This document shows positions 20,815-32,415 of a stretch of DNA of 64,000 nucleotides, one piece after another. The position numbers were made by a program, and so were the translations under genes. Origin of the DNA: Boesenbergia rotunda (taxonomy: Eukaryota > Streptophyta > Magnoliopsida > Zingiberales > Zingiberaceae); assembly GCA_024364735.1 (NCBI GenBank), contig JAGFNQ010000216.1:388759-452758 (forward strand), read 5' to 3'. Position 1 is the first letter of the stretch. Each line of letters opens with the position of its first letter. A model generated the notes under the pieces. It searched no databases. It was not told the origin of the DNA and saw only the letters and a program-made list of their open reading frames with translations.

Positions 20815-21430
20815 AGAGTCATCTCATGGAACAACAAGAAATAGGCTTATGTAGCATTGTCGATCATAGAAGCTGAGTATATGATTCCCACATGATAGAA
20901 TGATGGCTAACGCGTGCAGTGTTGCTACCTTAAGAGTTGGGGGTCAAAACCTGGCAAAACCAGTGTGCCCGCCCTCCCCGCACGCTAGTCACAACACTCG
21001 AGCTAGTAGCCCCTATGATTTACCTCTTCATTGTTGGCCTTAAGACAGGTTGGCAGGGGCATTAGGGGCGAGTGAATAGTCTTCTGCCACCTTGAATATG
21101 TGACTTATGCAGCGGTTGTGTAAGAAACTATTTGGTTAAGAAGGTTTCTGAAGCATCTGAAGATTGCTATGAACAGTGAGAGTCATGTTATAGTGTACTA
21201 TGACAATTAAGCTGCTATAGATTTTTCTAAGAATTTCAAATATCACAGCAAAGATAATCACATAACTATTAAATATAATTTTGTACGAGATATTATTAAC
21301 AAGAAAAAGATAGTTCTTGTGTACATCCCTACACATGTTATGCTTGCAGATCCCTTTTACTAAACTGTTAACTAAAGAGTAATTTCAAGAACATGTGAAT
21401 TCTTTGAGACTTCGTAAAATGTAATACATT
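20815..21430 (+). pseudogene. Decayed copia RNase H, interrupted by a SINE
   Basis: The end of a copia pol from a lineage other than the Sireviruses. Readable pieces are a VSWNNKK-like and EAEYM-like stretch (20830-20885). After the SINE come YDN.AAIDFSKN, YHSKDNHI.IKYNFVRD and VYIPTHVMLADPFTK-like codons to about 21425. Several stops and frame changes make it a pseudogene. The flanking LTRs are not recognisable. Confidence 0.7.
20886..21095 (+). mobile_element. tRNA-derived SINE, degenerate
   Basis: About 210 bp interrupts the RNase H relic between GAGTATATGA and GAATATGTGA, a possible degenerate target duplication. It has an A-box-like TGGCTAACGCGTGCAGTG near 20903 and a B-box-like GGGGTCAAAACCT near 20940, followed by a GC-rich body. 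It lacks a clear terminal homopolymer, so the assignment is moderate. Confidence 0.5.
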
Positions 21431-21529
21431 GTAAAGATAATTAGATATATAAAATGTCATGATATATTCAGTGTAAATAATTTTGTTACATTTAGATAAA
21501 GTCTTGGTAGGCAATTTGGCAGGTTGATA

Positions 21530-22480
21530 TTGTAAGTACCCCGGTTAGTTTTGATTTAATCAACCGAGTTAAGTTAGATTCTATGTGTTTGATGCATTAT
21601 GTATAAGTGTGCAGGGATTTAGGAACACAAGAGGTTGAGTGAATAACTTGGTGAGGGAGAAGGATGACACGGGAATGGAGCCGACAGACCTAATACATCC
21701 GAGGGATGAGGAGTTGCGGAAGAATACATCAGTGGGGTAAAAGGACGCAAGTGGTGCATTTGAGGGACGAGAAGCCGAGAAGAAGGCTTCTTAAGGATAA
21801 GGTCAAAGTCGGGTTCGGGTGAGCTCAACTCCGATTGACTGGAGTATCACCCAAGCGAGCGGATCGAAGAATGGTCAACCTCAAAGCGCATGGAATATAT
21901 ACGTCCAGGTGCCCCCATTGATTGGAAGCGTGCCGATGACTCAAGGCGCCTTGGTTGTCATGAGCTACCTCAAAAGCAAAGTGGAGTCGTTGTCGCAAAG
22001 ATAAGCAATGCAGTCTAACTCAACCGAACTGGCAACTTCGATGAATCGAGGCGCCTTCGATGCCGCCAGATCTGCTTGAAGCCGTTGCGATGGAGATAAA
22101 CCTCAATTGAACTGAGACGCCCTGGATCAATGGAGGCATTTTAGATGTGCCACATCAGCAACGCTACCAATTCACTATAAATAGCGCCCTAAGGCTAGAT
22201 GTAGGGGTATACACTTGCATTAACTTCTATAATTTCGTTTTAAGCTTCCAGCTATTATAGGTGGCTACTCCGCCTCCGACCTTGTCAAAGGAGATTGATA
22301 GTACTTTTGATTGTCCTGGACTAGCAACTATCCAGATTACAAACTAAATAAAATTTTGAGTTCCCTATACTTTTATGCCATTTAATTTTATTATTTAAAT
22401 AGTGTGTCCTTGTTAGTTCGATACCAAAAGAAAGAATTTTTTTTTGCACACTATTCACCCCTCTAGCCAGTAAATCCTTA
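21530..22480 (+). mobile_element. Degenerate LTR, plus orientation
   Basis: Has LTR landmarks in order: TG start near 21532, a GTGTGCAGG segment, palindromes AAGGCGCCTT (about 21944) and a GGCGCC variant near 22051, TATA box CTATAAATAG at about 22181, and the closing phrase CTATTCACCCCTCTAGCC near 22460. No second LTR or target duplication was found. It appears old. Confidence 0.55.
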
Positions 22481-23553
22481 AAAATAGTTTTCTTTGGTAA
22501 AATCTATTATTGATTTTTTTTAAAATATGTGCAATCCAACAAGGAGTCCTCAGAAATTTTGTGTCATAAAATTTTATCTCCTAGAAATTTTAATATTTAA
22601 AATTTATTTGTCAAACATAAATTCATAAAAAATTATTTACTAGTTAGAAAATTTTTAAAATTTTTTTTAGAGTTTCAAAACCATCAATCTGACTTTGTAA
22701 AAATTTTCAAGAGAAAATAAATTTTCTATGTAAGAAAAAATGATTTTTGTTATAGAACTAAGGATTTTTTAAAAATAATTTATGAAAATAGATTTCAATT
22801 TCAGAAAATCCTATTAATTTTTCTCAATAGCTAAAATGTAACGGATGGTCTCTAAAAAATTAAGTTTTTCAAAAAAATCTTCTAAATATTTTTTAAGATT
22901 AAAAATTTGATATTCGATAAAAAAATTCATAAAAATTATTTGACCATCAAAAAATCTCAATTTTTATGTGAATAGATATGATTTGTATCTATCATATAAA
23001 AATGAAAATTCATTAATATGGGATAGAATACTTACGAAAATAATTTTTCAAAAAAGAACCGAAAACATGTAATTTTACTCTTTCAAATATAAGCAATTAG
23101 AGTTTAGCGTGCAAAAATTATCTAACAATTTAAAATAGATTTGGGAACCTAATAAAGATCTCTACTTACTAGATTTATTAAAAATTATGGAAGAATATAA
23201 TTCTTAAGTACTCTTGCAATTTGACCCTTATGATTTTTCAAATATCAATTAAGTCCTTCATTGTATCTTTTTAGAATATATGAAGTTGAACACGAAAGTT
23301 TTCAATTTTTATAATTTATTCTTTTAATTTTGTATTTTCGATTTACAATTTATCATAAAGTTCTAGAGGACATGAATGTGTAAATTTTTATTTTAAGTTC
23401 TACATTTTTAGTCCTTAGGTTGCATAAAGATCTAGTCGTTGATTATATACCTAAATATAACTGATGAGGAGGTAGAAGGTATACCTCACTTGCCATGTCT
23501 AGTTCTAATTTGGATGCTCCCCCTTTATTATTACTTTCTTCTGATGTAGCTTC
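22481..23553 (-). pseudogene. Decayed Sirevirus gag C-terminal region
   Basis: On the minus strand this AT-rich DNA parallels the G element between about 44150 and 44770. Shared phrases include TGGAAGAATATAATTCT, the ACCCTTATGATTTTT block, and ACCTCACTT with a following Ser/Glu-rich stretch near 23470-23550. It carries many stops and indels. It is cut by the LTR starting at 23554. Confidence 0.5.
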
Positions 23554-24455
23554 TGTTGGGATCGATGACCCGACTAGAGAGGGGATGAATAGCTCATCAT
23601 CTTTTAAACGCTTGTTCTTCCTATAAGATTAGTAGCGTAGCAAAAATACAAAACAAACTATAAAAAACAAGCGCTAACACAAAACCTTTAATGTGGTTCA
23701 GAGATTACGCTCCTACTCCGAGGCAATCCATAAGGTAGACGATTCTGATCCGTCGATGGATGATTGCTCGAAAAACCTCCGTCTAGCTCATGTAGCTCCT
23801 TGTAGGTGGAGAAACCTCACCACAAACTCACCAAGAACACTAGAGCTCAAGGAAGACTACTAATAAGCTTTAACCAAGCTTATTTCATCAACCCTAGCCA
23901 ACCATCCCGAGTTCTCTTAAATAAAACTATGTTCCTGAACTAGCTGTAACTAGTCGACTGGTGCCAACACCAGTCGACTGCTCCGGCCAAATTCGAACGT
24001 TACAATCCAATGTTCGAATTCCAGCCGACACCAATCGACTACACAGAACATCAGTCGACTGATCCTTCTGTGTCCTCTACCAGTCGACTGATCCTATACC
24101 AAACGACTGGTAAAATCCTAAACCTAGGATTTTTCTTCCTGAGTACATTTCACTCACACTCGGACCCTCATGACTCACTTGACTCTTCTTTGCAGCGTAC
24201 ACTATTGCCTTCAAGCCTTCTTCGCTTTGGCTCTCGTCCCTCGAATGCATACAAGCCCGCGGCTCATCTTCATGTCATCCTTTGCGTATGTCTCGAAGTG
24301 TGCTTCCCTTGGCTCATCGTTACTGCATTGTCAACGATCCCTCGGATGGACCATCCTTCATCAAACCTGAAGCTATTAAGTTGAGTCATATGTGCATCCT
24401 GAAAATTTATACACTCAAATACACATATCAAATACAATAATAAACTTAACTTAAA
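23554..24455 (-). mobile_element. LTR with CAGTCGACTG palindromes, minus orientation
   Basis: Begins TGTTGGGATCG. Read on the minus strand it ends in the CCCCTCTCTAG...CCCAACA phrase of a Sirevirus LTR 3' end. It has the GGTTTCTCCACC segment near 23810 and four or more CAGTCGACTG-type palindromes (23950-24110), the palindrome of element H. The sense 5' end is missing: at about 24455 it meets a gag in the opposite orientation. Confidence 0.6.
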
Positions 24456-24458
24456 ACT

Positions 24459-25234
24459 TTGCCCAATTTCGATCTTTGGAAGACAAAGATTGAAAATTTC
24501 TTCATGATGGATATAGAGCAATGGTTTTCTCTAGTGGAGGGGTTTGAGACTCCAACAAATAGCAAGGGAAAGCTCCTCAAGAAAAGCAAATGGAATGAGA
24601 AGCAAATCAAGAGATGTGAGACCAATGACAGAGTGATCAAATTGTTGGTCAATCTATTGCCAAGCACAGTCTTGAGCCAAATTGGAGAATTTCAAGACGC
24701 CAAGGAGCTTTAGAGCAAATTGGCAAAGCTTCATGAAGATCCCTCCACTTTGCCAACTCAAGACAAATCCGAAGAGGAAGATTCATTGGAGAAAGAGGAT
24801 TCGAAAGTTAAGAGATGCACAACATCTGAATATGAAATTCAAGAAGCCTCCACTTCAAGGATTGAGGGAAAAAAATTCACCATTGACATCGGAACAAAGA
24901 AAAGCTTCATCATCATCATCCGAAGTTAATGAAGAGGAAGAAAATGTCACCCCTACAAGCAAAGGTATAAAAGTTTCAATTTATAAAAATAAAGATCAAT
25001 TTATTTATTTTGAGTGTAGGCAAAAAGGGCACTATAAGAGTAAGTGTCCCAAATTGGTCAAAAAGAAGGTGGAAGTGGCACCCAAGACCAATGAGAAGTC
25101 AACGGAGGTAGGCCCCGTGGTACGGAAGGATAAGAAGCACATTATGTGTTTCTCATGCAATCAACGAGGACATTATCAGAATCAATGTCCAAAAGGGAAG
25201 GACCCGACTAAAGCCAAGAGGAGGAGCTCGAACC
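24459..25234 (+). pseudogene. Copia gag with two zinc knuckles, truncated and frameshifted
   Basis: Starts inside the capsid region (PNFDLWKTKIENFF), so the N-terminus is lost. A TAG replaces Trp in the AKELW motif at 24711, and the frame shifts near 24900. The last part has two knuckles. The first has lost its leading Cys (YFECRQKGHYKSKC), while the second is complete CCHC (CFSCNQRGHYQNQC). It is cut off at 25234 by the LTR of element D. Its sequence differs from the A, C, D, G and I gags. Confidence 0.75.
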
Positions 25235-26515
25235 TGTTGGTGCAGAAAGCACCAAAGTCAAACCTGTGTTTTGATCATGGCAACAGGGTTCAAAAGTTAA
25301 GTCTTATTTGTGATCTAACATGTCACTTGAGTGTGCAGAGTAAAAAGCTCTAGCGAAGGACTGCTAGGCACTGGCGAAGGAATGCCAGAGTAAAAAGCCC
25401 TAGCGAAGGACTGCTAGGCGCCAGGCGAAGGACAGCTTGGGACTGAAGCCCTAGCGAAGGATTGCTAGGCACCGGGCGAAGGAAAGCTCGACATCCAAGA
25501 CCTGGCAAAGGACCGTCAGGCAAAAGTCCAACCAGAGGAACGGCTGGCATCAGGTAAACTCTCCCGAGAGGAGTAGGTGAGGACGCGTTCCCCGTAGAGG
25601 GAACAGTAGGCGTCGGTTCGACCTAGGGCTCCATTTTGGGAGGCCAAAAGTCAGAACCAAGACAGCTAAGGCTGTATAAACATAATACTCTAATGTTTAT
25701 ATTGTTTTGGACTAACCCTGGATGCAGGACCGAAAGAACGTGTGTCTACAGCTCAGAATGCCCAAAGGAGAGAGGCAAGTAACTGGGCAGGGCGCCCTCA
25801 GTGTCCAGGGCGCCCCCAGGGGTAACACAAAACAAGCGAAGCAACAAAGGCTTCGACTGCTCACTGTCCAGGGCGCCCTCAGCGCCCAGGGCGCCCTCAG
25901 CAGCCAAGGCGCCGCGCGCCTACGCCATCGAAGCCGATTACATCTATCCAGCCGAGAAGCCCACGCTGAAGAAGTCAAGCAGGGCGCCCCCAGTGTCAAA
26001 ACTCATCCCTATTCGAGTGGGATAGAGCTTGACCGAGCGAAGCTCGGATCGCTTGACACGTGGGGGGGGGGGGGGCGCCCCCGACGTCCAGGGCGCCCCT
26101 AGGCGCTATAAATAGCACCCAACGCCCAGGCTTCCAGGTACAACTTCCAATCAACGCTTCTACGCTCTTCTGCTCTAGCGCTTCGCCTCGGAATACTTCC
26201 AACTCGAGCCGACGACGTCCCGCTGCTCCGAAAAAGTCAATCTACCCCGGACGTCGGTAAAAGAGTCATTTAAGTTTACTGTACTTAATTCTGTAATAAT
26301 CTTTTGTAAACTATTTGCGCCTTATATAGAATTGCCCAAAGTAAATGGTCAACGACCGTGGGCCTTGGAGTAGGAGTCGACCTAGGCTCCGAACCAAGTA
26401 AAACCTCTCGTGTTTGCGTTGTGTGTTTTTATCTTCCGCTGTGCAATTGCTCTTACTCAAATCCGAAAGTTTTCCGATATTCACCCCCCCCTCTATCGGT
26501 TTTCTCTATCCTACA
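25235..26515 (+). mobile_element. 5' LTR of element D
   Basis: About 1281 bp, TGTTGGTGCAG...CCTACA. A tandem block of CTAGCGAAGGACTGCTAGGC-like units (25352-25500) contains CTAG..CTAG stems. GGGCGCCC-type palindromes follow at 25790-26100, then TATA box TATAAATAG at 26107-26115. Homopolymer G and C runs (26063-26075, 26485-26491) may be miscounted. It closely matches the 3' LTR with small indels. Confidence 0.9.
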
Positions 26516-26517
26516 AG

Positions 26518-26529
26518 TGGTATCAGAGC
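26518..26529 (+). other. Primer binding site, element D
   Basis: TGGTATCAGAGC, complementary to initiator Met-tRNA, two bases after the LTR end. Confidence 0.9.
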
Positions 26530-26753
26530 GGGGAAGTTCAAACTTGGTGCAACCACCAGTTTGAAATCTTTTTTTCGGATTTTTATTTTTCTATTTCTCG
26601 TTCGAATTCTCTTTAAATATTTCGTTCAAATTTTCTGTTTCTCGTTAATCGAGGTTGGTGCAACACCCCTCGTTATTTCATTTTAATTCATCCCGCACTA
26701 CTAATCCAAGACCGAGTCTTGGAAAAAAATTTTATTTTCTATTTCAGATTAAA

Positions 26754-28214
26754 ATGGCCATGCAAGAAGGATTTAGCACCGCCAGACCTCCACTTTTCAG
26801 TGGAGAAGACTTTTCCTACTGGAAAAGTCGAATGGAGGTCCACCTGAAAACTCAGGTGGACATGTGGATCATCATCCAGTCCGAACTGGAGATCCCCAAA
26901 AACGTCGAAGGAGTACCACAGACCTACTCAGAATGGGACAACACCCTAAAGCGCAAAATAGAAGCCGACGCAAAGGCGACTCAAACCCTACAATGCGGGT
27001 TAACAAAAGAAGAGCTAAACCGAGTGGGCCCCTTCAACAGTGCAAAGGAGCTGTGGGCAAAGCTGATCGAACTGCATGAAGGAACGTCAGACACCAGGAT
27101 CAGTAAGAGAGATCTGCTCCTGAACAAACTCTACACCATCAAGATGGCCGACACTGAAACAGCAGCCCAACTCCACGCACGCATACAAGAGCTGATGAAC
27201 GGTCTTCACACTATAGGTCACAAGGTAGAAAACCGTGACCTAATAAGGTATGCCCTAAACGCTTTCCCTAGAAATACCTTGTGGGCATCTATGGTAGATG
27301 CATACAAGGTCTCAAGGGATCTTTCTAAAATTAAATTAGACGAATTATTTTCCGAATTAGAACTGCACGAACAAACTAACTCCAATATGGTCGAGAAAGG
27401 AATTGCTTTTGTTGCAGGAAAAATTGGAAAATCAACAAAGAAGAAACCTCAACCTGAACCCGAGTCTAACTCAGACTCAGACGCAGAAGACAAAGAAAGA
27501 GATCAATCTGAGCTGGTCCGACTGGCCCGAAGCTACTACAAAAAATTGAAAAACCAAGTCAACACACGGAGGACAAGTCGAAGAAAGGACGAACCAGCTG
27601 AACCCGCGAATAACAAAAACAAGCCCAACGTAACCTGCTACGAGTGCAAGAGGAAGGGCCACTACAAGACGGAGTGCCCAAATCTAAAGGAGAACAAAAA
27701 GACAAGAAGGAAGAAAGCACTCCAAGCAACCTGGGACGAATCTTCATCAGAAGAAGAAGAAGAAGAACCCCAGTCAAACCTGCTAGCACTGACTGCTTCA
27801 GAAGAAGTTGAGACCGAGTCAGAGTCAGAAAAGGACGACGGCAAACTAACCTTTTCAGAAGACGGCGAAATCAAGGTAAGCGGTTTCAATAAAAGTCAAT
27901 TAAACGATTTAATTTCATATCTTTCTCGAGATTTGGCGAAAGCCAAACTCCGAGTCGAATCCCTCCGACAGGAAGTAAAACTCTTGAAAGAGGGAGCTGA
28001 CTCTAAACCCTTAACCGAGAAAGTTCAAGAAGGAACTCCTACTCAAGTTGAAAAACTTGAGAAAGAGAACTCCTCCCTGAAAACTCAGGTTAAGGATCTT
28101 AGAGCGGCCTTAGAACGATTCACTTCTGGTTCCAAGGGTCTTGACATGATTCTTGGAAAACAGAAGTCCGTTCTAAATCGATCCGGACTTAGCTATAGAA
28201 CCAAATCCCGATAA
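26754..28214 (+). CDS. Sirevirus D gag, intact
   Basis: 486 codons. The start at ATG 26754 (M-A-M-Q-E-G-F-S-T-A-R-P-P) matches the other gags; an in-frame codon upstream at 26655 lies in the leader and is unlikely to be used. Order: UBN2-type capsid domain (about residues 15-215), a Lys/acidic linker, one CCHC knuckle near residues 295-308 (CYEC...GHY...EC), the TWDESSSEEEEE acidic run, and a coiled coil near 395-465 that ends in SKGLDMILG. It would form particles and bind RNA. Being intact in an element that lacks pol, it may act on its own RNA or on that of partners. Codons beyond the stop (28224-28406) still read as the WVPK linker that normally joins gag to protease. Confidence 0.9.
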   Translation: MAMQEGFSTARPPLFSGEDFSYWKSRMEVHLKTQVDMWIIIQSELEIPKNVEGVPQTYSEWDNTLKRKIEADAKATQTLQCGLTKEELNRVGPFNSAKELWAKLIELHEGTSDTRISKRDLLLNKLYTIKMADTETAAQLHARIQELMNGLHTIGHKVENRDLIRYALNAFPRNTLWASMVDAYKVSRDLSKIKLDELFSELELHEQTNSNMVEKGIAFVAGKIGKSTKKKPQPEPESNSDSDAEDKERDQSELVRLARSYYKKLKNQVNTRRTSRRKDEPAEPANNKNKPNVTCYECKRKGHYKTECPNLKENKKTRRKKALQATWDESSSEEEEEEPQSNLLALTASEEVETESESEKDDGKLTFSEDGEIKVSGFNKSQLNDLISYLSRDLAKAKLRVESLRQEVKLLKEGADSKPLTEKVQEGTPTQVEKLEKENSSLKTQVKDLRAALERFTSGSKGLDMILGKQKSVLNRSGLSYRTKSR

Positions 28215-29225
28215 AGATCTTACTTGGCTGTACTGAATCAGTCCAGAAGTAAAGTTCAGGCATGGGTACCTAAACTATGCCTGAACAAACCAACTGGATC
28301 AAATCAGTATTGGATCCCCAAGGACAAGATTCACATCTTGCCTAATTATTATCGTGGCTATAGTCCAGGGGGAGCCAAACTAAAAACTATTTTTATTGTC
28401 AAATAGAATTTAATTTTTGCAATTTGCTTGATTGATTGTTTATTTAAATTTATGCAATTTACCATGCTTAGACTTAGGTTAGTTTAAGGACTAAACAAAC
28501 TTAAACTGAAACTTGACAACATAGTATTGGGTGGAGGTGAGATGATAGTACGTTAGGGAAACCAATTCTAATAAGATCAAGTTCACTTGGTCTCTTTAGA
28601 CTGGTGAAACTAGCCGAAGCTACCGATCCAAAATCCAAACTAGTTAGACCAGAACATTTTCAAAAATTAATTTTGGAAATGAAACTTCATTAAACGGCTT
28701 TGTCAAGGAAAGGGTTGATGATCCAATAAGGCTACGGCCAAAGAAGGCCTAGTGCCTCGCCAAGACCTGGAAGCCAATTTTTGAGTTTCAAATTCAAATT
28801 ACTTTTTGTAAAATTCAAATCTAACACAATTTTCAGTTAAGTATAGATTCAAACATTTCCCTTCAAAATAAATTGAAATGTTTTCAAAATTAATTAAGAT
28901 TTTCAAAATAAATCATGGTTTTCAAAAATTCTTTTATCAAAACCTGTCTCACAAAACCTATAAGGCTAACGTGATTGAGAACCCTAGACTGGGTGAGACA
29001 GCAAATATAATGAAGACTTATTCAATATCTGCAGTTTGTTTAACATTTAGTTTAGGACGGCATTGAAATAATGCAAGTCAAACCTTTGTCAAAATAGTCA
29101 AACTAAGGTCAAAGAAGTTAAACTACGGTCAAAGCAGTCAAACCACGGTCAGTGTAGACAAACCTTGGTCAAAACACTCAAATCAGGTCAAATCTGGTCA
29201 AACACACTCCTCTAGGGTCAAGAAC
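28215..29225 (+). other. D inter-ORF region with short tandem repeats
   Basis: 28224-28406 retains gag-pol linker codons (QAWVPKLCL, YWIPKD). From 28410 the DNA is AT-rich and non-coding. From about 29065 to 29215 a degenerate repeat of about 21 bp (AACTAAGGTCAAAGAAGTTA-like) recurs some seven times. The deletion that removed pol must lie within this region. Confidence 0.6.
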
Positions 29226-29466
29226 CAGTCCTTAGGGCGCCCAATCCCTTTCGGGCGCCCCGAGGCCGTGGTCAAAAGCTGTCATCTGCCACTGCATGCT
29301 GACCAGGGCGCCCTGGTTCTCCCAGGCGCCCTCGTATAGTCCTTCAACGGCAGAAAGCTGCCTAAAGGCAGCTGCAGAACTGGCCAGGGCGCCCTCGTCA
29401 GGCGGGGCGCCCTCGCCAGACAGGGCGCCCTCCCGATAAAGGGCGCCCGAAACTGCCTATAAAAGG
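29226..29466 (+). promoter_or_regulatory. GGGCGCCC cluster with TATA box before D ORF3
   Basis: Eight or more GGGCGCCC or AGGGCGCCCT-type palindromes are followed by TATAAAAGG at 29458-29466, 97 bases before the ORF3 ATG at 29563. The order repeats that of the D LTR (palindromes, then TATAAATAG), so this reads as an internal promoter assembled from the same module. Activity is inferred. Confidence 0.6.
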
Positions 29467-29562
29467 GGTTCCATGCCCCTTCTTCTCTTCACACTCAAAC
29501 CACTCCTTCTCCTAAACTCTCTACTTTCCAAGAGATCTTGCAACCCTCTCAAGCTCTCAACA

Positions 29563-30870
29563 ATGCCTCCTCGAGCAGCCCGGTATAATTTTTAATTAAG
29601 TTAATTTCTTTTTAATTTTTCTCTAAATGCATACTTTCTTTAAATACACATTCTTTCTCTTAGAAAACGACGACCAAACCAGGCAGAACCCGGTACCCAA
29701 CCTAGTCCTGATCCTAGGTTTCCGAATTTAGAATTGTGTAATAAGTTCGCTCGTACCACCTATAAACCTATCAAGACGAGCTACTTAAATAGATAATTTT
29801 TCACCCAATCCTGTCCCTTAGCAATGAACATCATAAACTTTTACCAACTTGACAATCTCGTATTCTGCACCCACCCAATCAATACCTCCTTATGTGCAGA
29901 ATTTTACAATAACATAATTAGACAGGATAATCTCATGTTCACCACCACTGTTCAAGGAATCCCCTTAACTATCACACCAACATTCCTCAACCGATTTCTA
30001 GGACTACGACTCTCGCAGTCCACCTTCTGTTGTTACCCTCCAAGGGAGCCTCCCTTTGATGCTCCCTACTCTCAGATTACCTTAGATACATTGCACTCAT
30101 ATTTCTTTAGGCGACCCGTGGCCAGACGATTTCAGTCTGTCGAATTAGAAGTACAGGACTACGCTCTATATAGGGTCATAGTCCGATGTATTTTGCCATT
30201 ATCCACCAGGGACGTCACCACTATGCGACCATTCCACACCTTTCTCCTGTACGCCCTGATTCACCAGCTAGACATCGACATAGGACTTCACATGTTTCAT
30301 GCTATCCTACACGCATCCAGTGTTTCCACGCAAGGGCGGGTACGCACACCCTACTGCCACATCATTACGTCCATATTACATCACCACGGTAGAAACATTA
30401 CCGAGGGAGAGATGGCCGCTTTGACCGATTACGATGAAATAGGCTATAGAAACTTCGCCCTAGCTGGTATAGAGGTGTCCGGTACCGGGGTCTTGTCCTG
30501 GAGACGTCAGAGAGCAGCTCCCCAGATAGACTCAGACGAGGAGATTGAGGTCGACGTCGGGGATCTAGCAGCAGCAGCCCGAGCGCATATAGACGAGCCC
30601 GCTCCACCGACACTCTACGATCGGGTGGCACAGCTAGAGACACATGTCCAGAGCCTCCGAGAGGAAGTGGAGGCCAATCATGCCGAGAACATGGAGACAA
30701 ATCTGGGCTACTACAATGAGTATATGAGCGCCCTTAGAGCTGAGCGGGAGGCTAGAGAGGCACAGTATAGAGCTGACAGGGAGGCCAGAGATGCAGAGTA
30801 TCACGAGATGATGACCCTATTTCGATCCTGGCAGCCAGGCTCCTCTGATCATCCCGGTCCCTCGTCCTAG
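29563..30870 (+). CDS. D ORF3 (putative plant transposon protein), two exons, one premature stop
   Basis: Exon 1 29563-29582 (six codons and two bases), intron 29583-29663 (GTATAA...CTTAG, 81 bases), exon 2 from 29664. The joined frame is open except for TAA at 29794-29796, then runs from ATG 29824 to 30870 (348 codons). This second part carries the domain seen in B: INFYQLDNLVF, SLCAEFYNNI, LTITPTFLNRFLGLRLS, YRVIVRCILPLSTRD, a histidine-rich HHHGRNITEGEMAAL segment, and a C-terminal acidic region with a coiled coil (about 30610-30800). It has no signal peptide or membrane segment. It is clearly diverged from the B and I versions. Translation from 29824 is possible, but the stop suggests recent loss. 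Confidence 0.7.
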
Positions 30871-32415
30871 ATTTGCTTAGCATTGTACCAGTACCTATTT
30901 GACTGCCCCTACTCAGTAGGGTTGACTTATGTTTGACTGTATGACTGTGTTGACTGTTCTATATTGACTAGCTTATGAGTACTGATTTCTTGTCTATTCA
31001 GCAGTTAGGATTATGCTCTGTAGAATAGATTAACTCTACTGTTGATTTTCTTACTGCTTTACTTGATTTTAAAAAAAAATCAGTTTCTAAAAATGGAATT
31101 TTGAAAAACTATTTTACTTAATTTCAAAATCAGTTTGTTTTAAATCTTTTTCGACTTAGTTTTCTTTCAAAACTACCCCCTTTCAAAACTAGGGCTTTTT
31201 CACAAATGGACTTAGCTTAGGCCCTAACCCTAGAACTGCATGCACCTATAGATTTAGAAGCCAGCATCTCAGAAGCACCTTAGGGTACTCTTGATTGATA
31301 ACCTAGAAAGGGTTGAGATGCTTAGGTCTTTGCCTTAATTCAAGATGCTTTAAGTCAGTGCATCTGCAGTAATTGGGGCACTAAATACAACTTTTACAGC
31401 AATCAAGTTAAGTGTCAAGTTTAGAAAAAGTAACTTGAACAGAAACACTTAACTTGACTAACTCCAGCGAAAACTACTGCTTATAACAGTTAGTAAGTAG
31501 CTAAATGGGTTAGACAGGTCCCTAAAAGGAAAAATTAACTGATTTGGTCTAAGTCTTGGTTCAGTACAGCAAAATCATTTTTTTCAGTCATTTCTTTTAT
31601 GCAATTTAATTTCTGCAATATCTATCTGTTTTTGATATATGGCAAAGGGGGAGAGATAGGAAAGGAGAGAGTTCAAATTTTCCAATTTTTTTTTAAACTC
31701 TCAAAATATTTTTTCAAAAAGTTAACTACTTTTCAAAGCTCTTCAAAACCTTTCTAGAAATATTCAAAACTTTATAAGTACTTTAAGCTTAAGTTTTTCA
31801 AAACTTTATAAGTACTTTAAGCTTAAGTTTTTCAAAACTTTATAAGTACTTTAAGCTGAAGTTTTTCAAAACTTTTACTTTAAGCTGAAGTTTTTCAAAA
31901 CTTTATAAGTACTTTAAGCTTAAGTTTTTCAAAACTTTATAAGTACTTTAAGCTGAAGTTTTTCAAAACTTTTACTTTAAGCTGAAGTTTTTCAAAACTT
32001 TATAAGTACTTTAAGCTTAAGCGTTTCAAAACTTCCATAAGTACTTTAAACTTAATTTACTAAGTACTTAAGTTTTTCAAATCCTACTAAGTACTTAACT
32101 TAAAAGTTTTCAACCTTTTGAGTACTTTAAACTTAAAATACTTCAAATTTTTGTTAAGTACTCGAAACTCATGCTTTCAAAAAATTTCTTCTATGTACTT
32201 CCAAAACTTAAGTTATCAAAAGATTTCAAAAGTACCTAAACTTAAGTTTTCAAAGTACAAAATCATTTTAAGTAAATTTTTATAAAAACTTAGAATCCCA
32301 TGAAGTTTTAAAAAATCTAGGGGGAGATTCTCTCCAGGGGGAGGGAACAAATTTTATGTTTTTATTAAACTTAACTTTTTAAACTATGGTTGCCATAAAT
32401 CAAAAAGGGGGAGAT
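30871..32415 (+). other. D 3' untranslated region with polypurine tracts
   Basis: Non-coding T-rich DNA. Purine tracts include AAAGGGGGAGAG near 31643, AGGGGGAG motifs near 32320-32340, and the terminal AAAAAGGGGGAGAT at 32402-32415 that abuts the 3' LTR. Confidence 0.75.
31765..32040 (+). repeat. 34-bp tandem repeat in D 3' region
   Basis: About eight units. The full unit contains CTTTATAAGTACTTTAAGC followed by TTAAGTTTTTCAAAA. Two units are about 24 bp, lacking ATAAGTACTT. Alternation of TTAAG and TGAAG versions suggests that blocks of several units were duplicated together. Diverged units continue to about 32260. Confidence 0.85.

Noticed and set aside
22481..23553. New AT-rich gene-poor element
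   Set aside because: Phrases shared with the G gag region show that it is an old gag remnant on the minus strand.
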